Positions 35,501-45,082 of a stretch of 64,000 nt of DNA are shown here, one piece after another; position 1 is the first letter of the stretch, and each line of letters begins with the position of its first letter. The notes under the pieces are model-generated. The model did not search any database. It was not told where the DNA came from and saw only the letters and a list, made by a program, of their open reading frames with translations. Position numbers and translations under genes: made by a program. The DNA is from CAZPWQ01 sp964590495 (GTDB taxonomy: Bacteria > Bacteroidota > Rhodothermia > Balneolales > Balneolaceae). The DNA is taken from the NCBI GenBank assembly GCA_964590495.1, contig CAZPWQ010000001.1, positions 1 to 64,000 on the forward strand. Reading direction: 5' to 3'.

Positions 35501-35911
35501 ACAAACATAAATATCCACCAGGCCATCGCCGTTGACATCAGCTATGCTTACACCGGTCGACCAGGCCCGCTCACCTGCCACAGCGGCCTTTGCTGTAATA
35601 TCTTCAAACTTCATATCTCCATTGTTCAGATACAGCTTGTTACCTCCCATATTCGAAGTGAAGAAAATATCCAGAAGACCATCATTATTGATATCCCCGA
35701 GAGCCACACCACCTCCGTTATAAAAATTTCTGTAGCGATAGATATTAAATTCCTGCTTAAAAACCAGTTCATTGCGGAAATCTATATTTGTTTCCGAAGC
35801 AGGAAGGTTCCTGAAAAGAGTGGATTCACCGTTACCTTCATTTTTATTCGCCGTACATTCGAGTAAAAACAAGGCAGATGCAAAAAGAAAAAATAAATTG
35901 ATCAGCTTCAT
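32546..35911 (-). CDS. Giant VCBS/FG-GAP plus ASPIC/UnbV surface lipoprotein 1
   Basis: From ATG 35911 the protein has 1,121 residues; this start gives a lipoprotein signal with lipobox LLEC (Cys19), while an earlier ATG at 35950 would overlap the next gene. A first beta-propeller (residues about 45-510) has seven or more calcium-loop repeats such as DINNDGLLDIFF, DVNGDGLVDIYV, DYDKDGDLDLYL and DLDNDGDLDLVI. An ASPIC/UnbV domain follows (about 520-620: GFQSTMDHRLHLGLGEI, DSLVITWPDES). A second propeller has DADGDGLEDFYV, DYDNDGDSDLFV, DMEGDGYPDLWV and DLDGDGYFDIVA. It is likely exported to the cell surface and calcium-bound. It follows its paralogue at 35919 with seven bases between. The role in substrate capture is inferred from the SusC/D neighbours. 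Confidence 0.9.
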   Translation of the reverse strand: MKLINLFFLFASALFLLECTANKNEGNGESTLFRNLPASETNIDFRNELVFKQEFNIYRYRNFYNGGGVALGDINNDGLLDIFFTSNMGGNKLYLNNGDMKFEDITAKAAVAGERAWSTGVSIADVNGDGLVDIYVCNSGIVEGDDRKNELYINNGDLTFTEMAEEYGIADDALSIHGTFFDYDKDGDLDLYLANNSYRAIGSFDLQKTDRNIRDEQGGDKLYRNDGGHFTEVSSEAGIYSSEFGFALGASVGDVNRDGWPDVYISNDFFERDYLYINNRDGSFNEVLEEAMNSISAASMGADIADLNDDGYPEIFVTDMLPESETRLKLVTTFDDWEGYREYVENGFHHQFTRNTLQYNNTDGTFSEIGRWAGVEATDWSWGANIADFDLDGRRDIFVANGIYRDLTNLDYLDEISKEEVQRKIVRDNDVDFKQLVDLIPQTPISNYAFHNLGNMQFADSSAVWGLDEPGFSNGSAYGDLDNDGDLDLVINNIESEASVYENRATEVNPDNGWLQISFKGANENKFAFGAQVTAWAGDRRWFAEQMPVRGFQSTMDHRLHLGLGEIAGLDSLVITWPDESVSKFENLETNQMLTVDQNKSSKEDGGSSVLSPSDNQQVENTLLKEVTNQFDINWKHRENEFIDFKRDRLLFHMRSTEGPALCVGDADGDGLEDFYVGGAKDQAGALFLQNDNSKFTPKKVEVLEEDASAEDVDCVFFDADGDGLMDLYVASGGNEFPSSSSSLADRLYINQGQLSFERSKQPLPSWSYESTSVVRTADYDNDGDSDLFVGVRLKPFAVGFPARGYLLENDGQGIFKDVTEEIAPGMMEMGMTTDAVWTDMEGDGYPDLWVAGEWMPLTFFDNKEGALEQGKFPGLDTTSGWWHSLAVDDLDGDGYFDIVAGNHGMNSRFRASGSKPIEMWTGDLNKNGTVEQVISAFNNQKRYPMALRHNLMDEIPYLNTKYPSFKSFTGETIDDIFTDSQLEETHYSRVNQLASIVAWNNGNKEFRIEELPFQAQLSPVYGNLSIDLTGNGESEIVMGGNLHNVKPEVGRYDAGYGIVLTRENNFYKSIMSRESGFHVQGEIRAVKKVELQNGVSILIVARNDDSLKFFEIRGDNARRF

Positions 35912-35918
35912 AAATTTG

Positions 35919-38900
35919 TTAATTCTTAATAAACCAAAGGGGCGTATCATTATTCCTGGTAACCAGATACAATGTATCCGATTGGGTTTTCAGCGAATAG
36001 ATACCCCGTACTTCTCCGTGTAGTTCAAATCCGGTATCGGATAATTCCAGGTATTTCATCTTTTGATCCTTATCTATTTTATAAACTGTACCATAACTGG
36101 CATCATACCTGCCAACTTCCGGTTTTACGCCAAACAGATTGCCCGCCAGTAACAAGTAGCGATTTTCTTCATCGCTGTTTACTGAATGAATTCCAAAAAC
36201 AGGGGAAAATTGGCCATATTCATCCATCTTTTGTTGCTTGAAGTCACCCTTGCCGTTATTCCATAATATCATACTTTCCAACGAACGAATCTCCTTTACT
36301 ACCGAAGACTCAAGAATCTCATTGGGAAATATTTGAACTATAGATTTGTCCGCATAAGATGCATAAGTAGGAAATTGTGCCTGCAGAGATGGAATTTGAT
36401 CCAACAGGTCGTCTCTTAGTGTTAATGGATAATCATCCTGCTGTTTGGAACGGGTAATGATTTGTTCAATACTGCCATTTTTATCATAATCATTAATCCA
36501 CATTTTCAGAGGCTTATTCTCATCGGCCTTCAGCCGTGAATTTAATCCATAATTTCCAAGAATTATATCTTTAGATCCATCTCCATCCAGATCTGATATT
36601 TCAATCGATTGCCATAAACCTTCTGTTAAGGACAAATCCTTTTCAGAGGTGACTTCGGAAAATGAAGCCTGCCCTGTCTCTATAAAATCATTTTCAAATA
36701 CCCGCACCGGCATCCACTCTCCGACAATAAAAAGATCCATATCCCCGTCATCATCATAATCAAACCACTCTGCATCGGTAATCAGTCCTGTTTCAATTAA
36801 CCCCGGAGCGATCTCATCTGTTATGTTCTTGAAAATACCATCTCCGTCATTTACCAGCAGATTGCCATTAACTGGCAGCCCATATGCAAACGGCTTCAAA
36901 CGGGTACCGGTGAATAAATCGATATGACCGTCCTGGTTGAAGTCAACAGCTTTAACCACGGAAGTTACTTCGTATTTACTCACAGGAAGCGCGGCCTCAG
37001 ATTTTTCCCACGTCTCATCTCCATTATTAAGATAAAGTCGATCGCCCAGGGTGGTAGAACTGGCCGGAAATTCAGAACTCCCGCTTGCCACATATAAATC
37101 CAAGCTACCATTTCCGTTCGCATCAAACCATATACAAGAAGTATCCTCGGAATCCCGGTCTTCTGCAAATTGATGTTCATTTTTTTTGAGAAAGGTATGG
37201 TCCTGTCGTTGTATGAATACAGCTCCGGACTGCCCTTTGGCTCCCCCGATATAAAAATCATCCAGCCCGTCCTTGTTTACATCTGCGACACATGTCGGCG
37301 GCCCTTCGGCAGATCGTTTATGAAACAGCAGTTTATTCCGCTGAAAATCCTCAAAATCATTTTCCCTGTGTATAAAATCTATGGAGACCTTATCTGTTAC
37401 CTCCTGGAAAAGAAGATTTCTCTTTTGTGAGTTGTTGTTAAGACGATTTCGCCTCGAAAGCGCTGTATCTTCCTGGTTAATCAGAAGTATTTGATTCGGC
37501 TGGATATCTGTTTGAAAACTGTTACTGCCATCAGGCCATTTGACCAGTAAAGAATCAACATTGCTGTTCTCACCCAATCCAAAATGTAGGCGATGATCAA
37601 CTGATGATTGGAAGCCTCGTCCCGGCATCTGTTCCCGGTAAAATAATCTGCCATTCGTCCATAGTTTGACAGTAGTTCCGATTGCCGAAGTATTCGGACT
37701 TTTACCTTTAAGCTCTACCATCAGCCAGTTATTTTCAGATGTATTGCTATTTGTACGATTGTGATATATATCAGCCTCCTGATTGGCATTATTAACAATT
37801 AAATCCAGAGTGCCATCATTATTAAGATCTGCGTAAGCAGCTCCGTTCGAAAAACCGGGTTCATCAAGTCCCCACGCTTTTGCTCTGTTTATAAAGCCCA
37901 GACCGGCGGTACCGGAAAAGGCATAATTACTCACCGGAGTAGACGGCATCTCATCAAATAAAATTGAAATCGGCTTATCCTCCTCAACGACAGTTCTCAG
38001 CCTCTCCAGATTCATCCTGTCATTCACATAGTCCAGATCAGTGAGATCTTTTACTATTCCGTTAGTTACAAAAATATCATTATGACTATCATTGTTCAGA
38101 TCGGCTATTAATGTCGTCCAGCTCCAATCGGTAGCCTCGACACCTGCAAGCCGGCTTATCTCACTGAATGTATTCAACTGCAGTGTATCCGGTATGCCGC
38201 TTATGTCTGCAGTTAATTGTGACGATCCGTTATTCAACTGGAGCGTATTCCTTACAAATTGATAATGATAATCCTCTTTCACTTTATTCCTGTATTCGGT
38301 CCAACTGTCAAAAACCGTATTTGATTTTATTCTCTCATCCGATTCCGGAAGCATATCGGTAACATAGATATCCGGTCTTCCGTCATGGTTTACATCAGCT
38401 ATGTCGGCTCCCATCGAGCTTTGACTTATAGAAGGCATCAACGGTGGAAGTATTTCAGTAAATGTACCGTCACCATTATTCAAATAAAGATAATCTCTTT
38501 CAAAAAAATCATTGGATATATACATATCCGGCCAGCCGTCGTTATTTACATCACTAACTGCAACATCCAGCCCGAAACCTATCTTGCTGCTGTAGATCCC
38601 GGCCTGTTTGGTTACTTCCACAAATTTTGCCGGCCCACCGGATGTTTCTGACTCCCTGCTTCCTTTACTTTGCTTTGGGTTAATCAGTTCATTTCTAAAT
38701 AGCCGGTCACCTCCTTTTTCATCATACACTTCCCGCAGTCCTTTTTTAACATCTATCCCCCGGAGTGCCTCGAATGAATTGTTGAGAAGATACATATCCA
38801 GATCACCGTCACGATCATAATCAAAAAAAATGGCATCGGTGGCAAGTCCTGTGATATCCAGGCCGTATTCTCTTGACTTTTCAGTAAATGTGGGACTGTC

Positions 38901-39419
38901 TCCGCCTTCCGGCTGATTGCCATTATTGATGAATAGTTCATTGTGCCTGTTTTCACCACCCGGACTTCCGGATTTAACCACATAAATATCCAACAGGCCA
39001 TCCCCGTTAATATCCACCATAGTAACACCGGTCGACCATACATCATCTGCCGCAACACCCGCACTTTCTGTAATATCTTCAAACTCCAGATTTCCCCTAT
39101 TGAGATACAACTTGTTAGCGACCTGATTACCGCTGAAATAGATATCCACCAGTCCATCATTATTTATATCACCGACTGCAACTCCGCCGCCATTGAAAAA
39201 ATTGCGATAGGTATAGGGATTAAGTTCTTTTGTAAATGTCAGTTCATTAATAAATTCAATTCCGCTGTGGTGTGACGGAAGTCTCTCAAACATCGTATTG
39301 GAAGGCATGTCATTTTTCTTTCCGCAACTAAACAATCCTATTAAAACGGCTATGAAAATAATAAAAGAAAAAAATAAATGGGGGATGCTTTTGATAGATC
39401 CCCTTTCCAGGTTTGTCAT
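35919..39419 (-). CDS. Giant VCBS/FG-GAP plus ASPIC/UnbV surface lipoprotein 2
   Basis: The protein has 1,166 residues with lipobox GLFSC (Cys32). The layout is the same as the downstream paralogue: SHHSGIEFINELTFTKELNP, NGGGVAVGDINNDGLVDIYF, repeated DxDxDG loops (DVNNDGWPDMYI, DLNNDSHNDIFV, DLNNDGTLDLIV), the ASPIC domain with PGRGFQSSVDHRLHFGLGE near residue 575, and the second propeller (DVNKDGLDDFYI, DANGNGSLDLYV, DYDDDGDMDLFI, DLDGDGSKDIIL). It contains an extra loop of about 20 residues after RLFRNELINPKQSKG. It lies 217 bases after the SusD gene and may be read with the SusC/D unit or from a promoter in that gap. I infer a surface glycan- or ligand-binding role. Confidence 0.9.
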   Translation of the reverse strand: MTNLERGSIKSIPHLFFSFIIFIAVLIGLFSCGKKNDMPSNTMFERLPSHHSGIEFINELTFTKELNPYTYRNFFNGGGVAVGDINNDGLVDIYFSGNQVANKLYLNRGNLEFEDITESAGVAADDVWSTGVTMVDINGDGLLDIYVVKSGSPGGENRHNELFINNGNQPEGGDSPTFTEKSREYGLDITGLATDAIFFDYDRDGDLDMYLLNNSFEALRGIDVKKGLREVYDEKGGDRLFRNELINPKQSKGSRESETSGGPAKFVEVTKQAGIYSSKIGFGLDVAVSDVNNDGWPDMYISNDFFERDYLYLNNGDGTFTEILPPLMPSISQSSMGADIADVNHDGRPDIYVTDMLPESDERIKSNTVFDSWTEYRNKVKEDYHYQFVRNTLQLNNGSSQLTADISGIPDTLQLNTFSEISRLAGVEATDWSWTTLIADLNNDSHNDIFVTNGIVKDLTDLDYVNDRMNLERLRTVVEEDKPISILFDEMPSTPVSNYAFSGTAGLGFINRAKAWGLDEPGFSNGAAYADLNNDGTLDLIVNNANQEADIYHNRTNSNTSENNWLMVELKGKSPNTSAIGTTVKLWTNGRLFYREQMPGRGFQSSVDHRLHFGLGENSNVDSLLVKWPDGSNSFQTDIQPNQILLINQEDTALSRRNRLNNNSQKRNLLFQEVTDKVSIDFIHRENDFEDFQRNKLLFHKRSAEGPPTCVADVNKDGLDDFYIGGAKGQSGAVFIQRQDHTFLKKNEHQFAEDRDSEDTSCIWFDANGNGSLDLYVASGSSEFPASSTTLGDRLYLNNGDETWEKSEAALPVSKYEVTSVVKAVDFNQDGHIDLFTGTRLKPFAYGLPVNGNLLVNDGDGIFKNITDEIAPGLIETGLITDAEWFDYDDDGDMDLFIVGEWMPVRVFENDFIETGQASFSEVTSEKDLSLTEGLWQSIEISDLDGDGSKDIILGNYGLNSRLKADENKPLKMWINDYDKNGSIEQIITRSKQQDDYPLTLRDDLLDQIPSLQAQFPTYASYADKSIVQIFPNEILESSVVKEIRSLESMILWNNGKGDFKQQKMDEYGQFSPVFGIHSVNSDEENRYLLLAGNLFGVKPEVGRYDASYGTVYKIDKDQKMKYLELSDTGFELHGEVRGIYSLKTQSDTLYLVTRNNDTPLWFIKN

Positions 39420-39578
39420 TTAGCAATAGGTTCTTTCTGAACTTCCTCTTCGACTGTAAGATCAGTATATATAATATTTACCGACTGATCATTTTCAGTA
39501 AAGACTTTTTATACCGGTAAGAGATATAGTATCTTTCTCACAAATATAGTCTTCTTTCTGTGAATTATTAAAATAAAT

Positions 39579-39614
39579 AAAAGGAGCATGTGACTTTCAC
39601 ATACCCCTTTTAAC
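39579..39614 (-). terminator. Terminator after SusC/SusD pair 1
   Basis: On the minus strand AAAAGGGGTATGTGA pairs with TCACATGCTCCTTTT around AAG, followed by ATTTATTT. It ends the susCD unit, possibly in a leaky manner before the VCBS genes. Confidence 0.6.
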
Positions 39615-39636
39615 TTACATACTATTATTAACTATA

Positions 39637-41292
39637 TCAGCCCTGACGTCCCTGGTAACCCGGATTTTGAACCAGGTTATCATTTGCTTCCAGCTGCTCC
39701 CGTGGAATGGGGAAAACGTTTCTGGTTGGGTCAGATACATCCTTCTCCCACCAAGGATCATTGAAGCGGGTTTCACCTTCGTTTCCCTGGAATCTGATAA
39801 GGTCCTGTCGTCTTAACAGTTCATAAAAGAATTCCCTGCCTCTCTCCTCAAGAATTAAATCCTCATCGAGAGAAGTGAAACTATCTACACCGGCACGTTC
39901 TCTGACCAGGTTTACCAGGCGAAGTGCTTCCGGATCATTGTTATTCAGTCTCCAGCGTGCTTCAGCCTGTGTCAATAATACGTCAGCATATCGAAAAACG
40001 ACGAAATCATTATCAAGGTTTGATGTTGAACCCGGTTCTATTTCATATTTTCCTACCCTGACTCCACACTGCCTGCAAGCATTCGGTTCCAGACTATTTA
40101 TTTCCGGTGTAAATGTCAATGGAGCTCCGTCCTGATCGAAATCAGAAAATACGGCATCGTCTTCTATGCGATTGCCCTGGGTATCAAATTGAGGTCCGGC
40201 CAGGAAATTTGACAGTCGATCATCAGTGGTACCAGTCGTTTCTTCACCCATTGATCCAATAACAGGACCCTGCGGTCCCGGATTCCCTTCTTCATCAATG
40301 TAAGAGCGATAGAATTCCTCAACCGTAGCATATCCGTTCCACGGTTGTTCCTGCAATCTAAAGGTAGATTGACTTCCGTAGTGAAGCGACATGTGATGAA
40401 TGTTGAAACCCTGCAGGAATACCCGGTCATAAGGTACTGCAAAGATTATTTCGGGAGATCCCGAATTATCTGTAACAAAATTATCCCGATAAACGGCACT
40501 CAGATTATAGTTACCCGAATTAATGATCTCATCCGTATGAGTGATAGCATCCTCCCATCGTGGTGTGCCTGTATAGACTTCGGAATTCAGATATAATTTA
40601 GCCAGTACAAAATGGACAACCCACCTGTTCATCCGTCCATAGGTTCCGCCGACATCCTCATCCACTTCGTCGAGTGCATTTAACAGTTCCTGCTCTACAC
40701 ATTCGAAGAGCTGGGTACGCCCTTCCTGAAAATCAGAGCTGGGCTGGGAAGGTTCTTCCGGGGCATCCTCGAAGCTGGTGATAATCGGCACATTTCCGAA
40801 TGTGTCGAGCAACCAGTAATAGTAAAGAGCCCGCAGAGCTCTCAACTCGGCAATGAAAGCTTCGGCCAGTTCAGGATCGGCATTTCCGGCCTCCACTGCA
40901 GATTCAAACTGGAAGATAAGACGGTTCGTGTTATTCACACCTGAAAACAAAAATTGCCAGGTGTTGTTAAAGTATCCTTCTTCGTAGGTAAAACTATGGC
41001 GATGCATCCGAAGCCATATTCCACCGTCAAACCAGTCCTGGCCTCTCTGGGGAATGACAAACTCGTCGGTAGATACCTCCTGAATGGAAGAGAAACCATT
41101 ATGTCCGCCCAGCCCCTCGGGGCCGAGAACGGTATAGGCATCGCCCATGGCCGAAACAAATTCCGTTTCATTCTGAAAGAAATTCTCTCCGGTTACTTCA
41201 GAAGATACAGGTACCTCTGCATCGGTACAAGAGACAATAACCATCGTTACGGTTAGCAACACACCTACAATGATTTTTCGGTAAAGTTTCAT
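39637..41292 (-). CDS. SusD/RagB-family outer-membrane lipoprotein 1
   Basis: The protein has 551 residues from ATG 41292, chosen because it gives a compact lipoprotein signal (MKLYRKIIVG... lipobox IVSC, Cys22); an ATG four codons earlier is possible. SusD family marks are FFQNETEFVSAMGDAYTVLG, the TPR-like helix region AFIAELRALRALYYYWLLDTFGNVPI, and the C-terminal FRYADVLLTQAEARWRLN and ERGREFFYELLRRQDLIRF. SusD proteins cap the SusC barrel and bind glycan or peptide at the surface. It follows the SusC gene by 43 bases and pairs with it. Its relative at 49677 shares DWFDGGIWLRMHRHSF-type text. Confidence 0.95.
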   Translation of the reverse strand: MKLYRKIIVGVLLTVTMVIVSCTDAEVPVSSEVTGENFFQNETEFVSAMGDAYTVLGPEGLGGHNGFSSIQEVSTDEFVIPQRGQDWFDGGIWLRMHRHSFTYEEGYFNNTWQFLFSGVNNTNRLIFQFESAVEAGNADPELAEAFIAELRALRALYYYWLLDTFGNVPIITSFEDAPEEPSQPSSDFQEGRTQLFECVEQELLNALDEVDEDVGGTYGRMNRWVVHFVLAKLYLNSEVYTGTPRWEDAITHTDEIINSGNYNLSAVYRDNFVTDNSGSPEIIFAVPYDRVFLQGFNIHHMSLHYGSQSTFRLQEQPWNGYATVEEFYRSYIDEEGNPGPQGPVIGSMGEETTGTTDDRLSNFLAGPQFDTQGNRIEDDAVFSDFDQDGAPLTFTPEINSLEPNACRQCGVRVGKYEIEPGSTSNLDNDFVVFRYADVLLTQAEARWRLNNNDPEALRLVNLVRERAGVDSFTSLDEDLILEERGREFFYELLRRQDLIRFQGNEGETRFNDPWWEKDVSDPTRNVFPIPREQLEANDNLVQNPGYQGRQG

Positions 41293-41334
41293 TTGTGTAA
41301 ACATAGCTTTGATAATTTTGTATTAGAACAATTT

Positions 41335-44300
41335 CTAGAAATCCAGATTTATTCCGACTGAAACAGACCGGGCAGTGAACCACTGATTCCTGCGTTCGAT
41401 TCCGGGAGCCAATGGATTATCATCATCAATCGGATCTGTAAAACGGACTTCAGGATCTATACCGTCGTAACCTGTAATAGTGAACAGATTATTGGCAGAA
41501 ACATACAGCCGCAATCTTCGGATAGAAGTGGCTTCAGAGAACGGAATTGTATATCCGAGTGAAGCATTCTGAAGCCGTACGAAAGAAGCATCCTCAACCT
41601 GGAAACTGGAAAACTGGGGAGCTTCTCTCAATTCCGTGAGATCAAGAGCCGATGACAACACATTGTAAGCGGTAATCTGGTTCGGCGCTTCGTAGAAGAG
41701 CCGGAAAGTATTGACCAGATCATGGCCGAAAGCGCCACGGAAGAATGTGTTAAAATCCCAATTCCTCCAGTTTACAGAATTGTTCCATCCCAGCTCGAAA
41801 TCGGGAAGGCCATTGCCAATTACCCGTTCGTCTTCGCGAGTAATTTCGTCAGGAGATACTTTATTACCGTTCCTGTCAAAGAACAGCCATCCCCCGTCAG
41901 GGCCAATTTCAGCAAATTCCGGTCCAAAAATCTCTCCGATCGGACGACCTTCCTGGACACGAATCAACGGGCGATCATTCTGTCCCGGCGAACCGGCATT
42001 AGAAATGAATTGTGTTTCATCTGTTACGAACTCCTCCAAAATTGTCTCGAAAGTGGAGAAGGTAAATCCGCTCGACCATGTCAAATTATTCTGACGGATT
42101 ACCTCCAGATCGAGGGCAGCTTCAAAGCCGTTGGTTTCGAGTTCTCCGACATTTCTCCAGGTCGTCGGAAAAAGGTTCGGCGGAACGGGAACCGCTACCT
42201 GGAATAGCAAATCATCGGTAACCTTGTTGAAATATTCAAAAGTTCCTGTAAGCCGGGAGTCGACTGCTTCAAAATCAAAACCCAGGTTCAACTCTCTCTT
42301 TTCTTCCCATTTCAGGTCGGGATTTGGATTACTGGCAGGTGAAAAACTCTGCACAAATTCTCCATTAACGAAAAAGTTACCGCTGGGCTCAAAACGCTGA
42401 ACAGCAAGCCCGTTTTCCGGTGCGTCCTGTCCGGTTACACCAAAACTGCCACGTAGTCTGAATCGCTCGAAGAATGGTAATTCGACCAAATTGGTGACTT
42501 CAACACCGGCTCCGGCTGCCCAAAAATCACCCCATCGGTTATCTGCTCCAAAACGGGATGATGCCTCGCGGCGGTAACTACCATTTATGAAATAGGTATC
42601 GTCCCAATTCAAATTGGCCCTTCCGAAAAAACCGATTAAACGGTTTTCTCCTTTAAAACTCCCGACCGTTCCTTCACCCTGGCTGAAATCCTGGGCAAAG
42701 CTTAAATTGTTAAAACCAACAACATCAGTAATAAAATCGCCTCCTGAGGCTACTGTGGTTTCATCAATGAAATTCTGCCACGAATAGCCGGCGATGGTCT
42801 CAATCCGCAATTGATCGACATCCGCTAAATAATTTACAGTGGCCTCAAACAATTCACTGCTGCTTCTGTTATCCACGCGCTGTGCCTGACCGGGACCTAA
42901 ATCTGTTTCAGTGGCTCCTCCACCAAACTTGCTCGTTTTGGCGAAAAACTCTCTAAACAGAGAGTTGGTAGTCTCCAGTGAATAGAATGCGGATGCACTG
43001 AGATTGGGGATCAATTGTTCGAATTCATAATCTGCACGAAGAGATCCGTTAAAATTATCACGTTCAAACGTACGATCACCAGTCTCAATTATAGCCACAG
43101 GATTCAGGAATCTGAAAAGCGGTTGTTCAAAAAATCCCCCTGTGGTCTCAAAGCCATCCGCCCGTACGGGAAGCGTCGGGTTAAATGTAGTCGCAAATTC
43201 GAAAGGTCCCTCTTCCCCGATAGCCAAACCCTGATCTTCCTGACGGTTGGTAGCTCCCAGGTTAAGGGTAAATTTGAGACGATTATCAAGTGCCCACTGC
43301 TGGAGATTTACACGCCCGCTCAACTGCTCGAATCCCGTTTGTTTTTGTATACCGGTACGATCCCGGTAGTTTCCGGAAACACGATAAACGGAATTCTCTC
43401 CTCCACCCGATAGTGACAGGTTGTGCACATTATTTGAACCGGTCTGGGTGATCAAATCATACCAGTTAGTACTTGTCTGCCCGTCGAAAATATCGAATTC
43501 ATTTTCTTCAAGATCATGAACCTCTCTGAAATCTACGGCGAGCTGCCTGAATTCGTTGGCATTTAGCACGTCAAGCTGGTTCTCGATTCCTTCAATAGTA
43601 ACAAAGCCGTTATAATTTACTGAAACACTTTGGCCTTCGGGCCCGCGTTCTCCTGACTTCGTTGTAACCAGGATCACACCGGCTGAACCCCTTGTTCCGT
43701 AAATAGCCGAGGCTGAAGCATCTTTGAGCACTTCAATGGAAGCAATATCATTGGGATCAATATTATCCAGACTGCCTCCAAGTACCCCGTCTACTACCAC
43801 CAGGGGTTCCTGGTTGGCACCAAAGGATGAGATACCCCGAAGGCGTACTGTCGGATCGCTGTTGGGGTCACCTCCACCCTGGTTAGTCACGGTCAGTCCG
43901 GGTACTTTACCCTGAATCAGTTCAGTAGCAGTATTGACATTGCCGCTGACAAAGTCTTCCGCTCTAACACTGGAAACTGAACCGGTAATCTGCTTTCGCT
44001 GCTGGGTACCATATCCAACGACGACCACATCTTCCAGCATTCGCACATCAGGTTGCAAAGAGATATTAATTTCAGTGCGACCATCTATCGGCTCCGTTAT
44101 GCTTAAATAGCCGACAAATGAATACACCAGTGAGTCAGCATCAGCCGGTACTTCCAGACTGTATTGTCCATTAAGATCGGTTGAAGTACCGATAGTTGTT
44201 CCCTGAACAGTAATATTTACGCTCGGTAACGGTGATCCATCCTCAGCATCGGTAACTGTACCACTTATTTCGGTCTGCTGTGCCTGTGCTTCATTAAAAC

Positions 44301-44406
44301 TGAAGCCTAAAACCAATAAAGCCGCAAAACTATACAGCACTATTCTTTTGATTAGTTCTGTATAAGATGGCAGCTCTTTTCGTATTAACTGTATCGATCT
44401 AATCAT
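41335..44406 (-). CDS. SusC/RagA-family TonB-dependent transporter 1
   Basis: The protein has 1,023 residues from ATG 44406 (MIRSIQLIRK); an upstream ATG at 44457 is less likely, since a GGGGAA stretch stands at a fit distance before 44406. A signal peptide ends in EAQAQ near residue 43. A carboxypeptidase-regulatory-like domain (EISGTVTDAEDGSPLPSVNI), the SusC box DVVVVGYGTQQRKQITGSVS, the plug (ELIQGKVPGLTVTNQGGGDP, ASAIYGTRGSAGVILVTTKS) and a 22-strand barrel ending in VSVGINLDF follow. No STN domain, so no direct anti-sigma signalling. It imports oligomers through the outer membrane with its SusD. The gene has a 676-base upstream region with two operator-like palindromes. Confidence 0.95.
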   Translation of the reverse strand: MIRSIQLIRKELPSYTELIKRIVLYSFAALLVLGFSFNEAQAQQTEISGTVTDAEDGSPLPSVNITVQGTTIGTSTDLNGQYSLEVPADADSLVYSFVGYLSITEPIDGRTEINISLQPDVRMLEDVVVVGYGTQQRKQITGSVSSVRAEDFVSGNVNTATELIQGKVPGLTVTNQGGGDPNSDPTVRLRGISSFGANQEPLVVVDGVLGGSLDNIDPNDIASIEVLKDASASAIYGTRGSAGVILVTTKSGERGPEGQSVSVNYNGFVTIEGIENQLDVLNANEFRQLAVDFREVHDLEENEFDIFDGQTSTNWYDLITQTGSNNVHNLSLSGGGENSVYRVSGNYRDRTGIQKQTGFEQLSGRVNLQQWALDNRLKFTLNLGATNRQEDQGLAIGEEGPFEFATTFNPTLPVRADGFETTGGFFEQPLFRFLNPVAIIETGDRTFERDNFNGSLRADYEFEQLIPNLSASAFYSLETTNSLFREFFAKTSKFGGGATETDLGPGQAQRVDNRSSSELFEATVNYLADVDQLRIETIAGYSWQNFIDETTVASGGDFITDVVGFNNLSFAQDFSQGEGTVGSFKGENRLIGFFGRANLNWDDTYFINGSYRREASSRFGADNRWGDFWAAGAGVEVTNLVELPFFERFRLRGSFGVTGQDAPENGLAVQRFEPSGNFFVNGEFVQSFSPASNPNPDLKWEEKRELNLGFDFEAVDSRLTGTFEYFNKVTDDLLFQVAVPVPPNLFPTTWRNVGELETNGFEAALDLEVIRQNNLTWSSGFTFSTFETILEEFVTDETQFISNAGSPGQNDRPLIRVQEGRPIGEIFGPEFAEIGPDGGWLFFDRNGNKVSPDEITREDERVIGNGLPDFELGWNNSVNWRNWDFNTFFRGAFGHDLVNTFRLFYEAPNQITAYNVLSSALDLTELREAPQFSSFQVEDASFVRLQNASLGYTIPFSEATSIRRLRLYVSANNLFTITGYDGIDPEVRFTDPIDDDNPLAPGIERRNQWFTARSVSVGINLDF

Positions 44407-44605
44407 AAATGTTTCCCCTCGATTTTTAGTTTTATTGTAAAAGAAACATTTCAACAACTGTTGAGGTCTCTTCTTCTTTTAGATAGTTCCGGGCGGCAAG
44501 CCACCCGGAAAAAAACCAGTTAGATACTTTTTTACTTGATGATCAATAAATTTTAAAAACTTAATAAAAACCCAAAAAGCAATATACCATCAGTATTTGA
44601 TGATA

Positions 44606-44645
44606 TTGTGTTATGTGATTAACACAAATTAACATATAAACGTTT
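44606..44645 (-). promoter_or_regulatory. Operator-like palindromes upstream of SusC 1
   Basis: TTGTGTTA-N6-TAACACAA (44606-44627) is a perfect 22-base inverted repeat with the spacing of CRP/FNR or LacI-type sites. AAACGTTT (44638-44645), a centre common in LacI-family operators, lies ten bases beyond it. Both are about 200 bases before the SusC start, within an AT-rich stretch. Confidence 0.45.
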
Positions 44646-44815
44646 ATTTTTTCAATCATAAAATTTAATTAATAATGCTTTTTATAATGCACATTTTGAC
44701 AGGGCAAAGTTCTTGCTCCAAGTTCGTTCGTAGAGAATTTGTGCAGAGAAATTAATGATAGGTACGCCTGCCTGCGCTACGCAGAGGCAACTAACCATAA
44801 TCATATGCGTACTCT

Positions 44816-44926
44816 GCAAGGGCAATTATCCAAACCTTTTGTTAAAGTGGCTGCTATTTCAGAACGGATGAGATCCCTCCACTCTAGTCCCGATAAAAAG
44901 CATCGGAACTTCCGGTCGGGATGACA
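44816..44926. repeat. 110-bp direct repeat, copy 1
   Basis: Shares GCAAGGGCAA, CCTTTTGTTAAA, CGGATGAGATCCCTCCACT and a CCGATAAAAAGCATCGG hairpin followed by CTTCCGGTCGGGATGACA with 60019-60130, in the same orientation. The 44407-45082 gap otherwise holds only the susC upstream sites. Confidence 0.7.
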
Positions 44927-45082
44927 CTATAGATAGTTTTTTATTAACTGCCACAACCCCACCCCCGGCGTCATTTCGAGCATAGTTTCGGTGGGTTTTC
45001 CGAAACGGAGTCGAGAAATCTTGTGGGTTTGATGATGTAGCCCTAAAAATGCTTTAATGACAAAAAATTATTAAGAAAGGCA

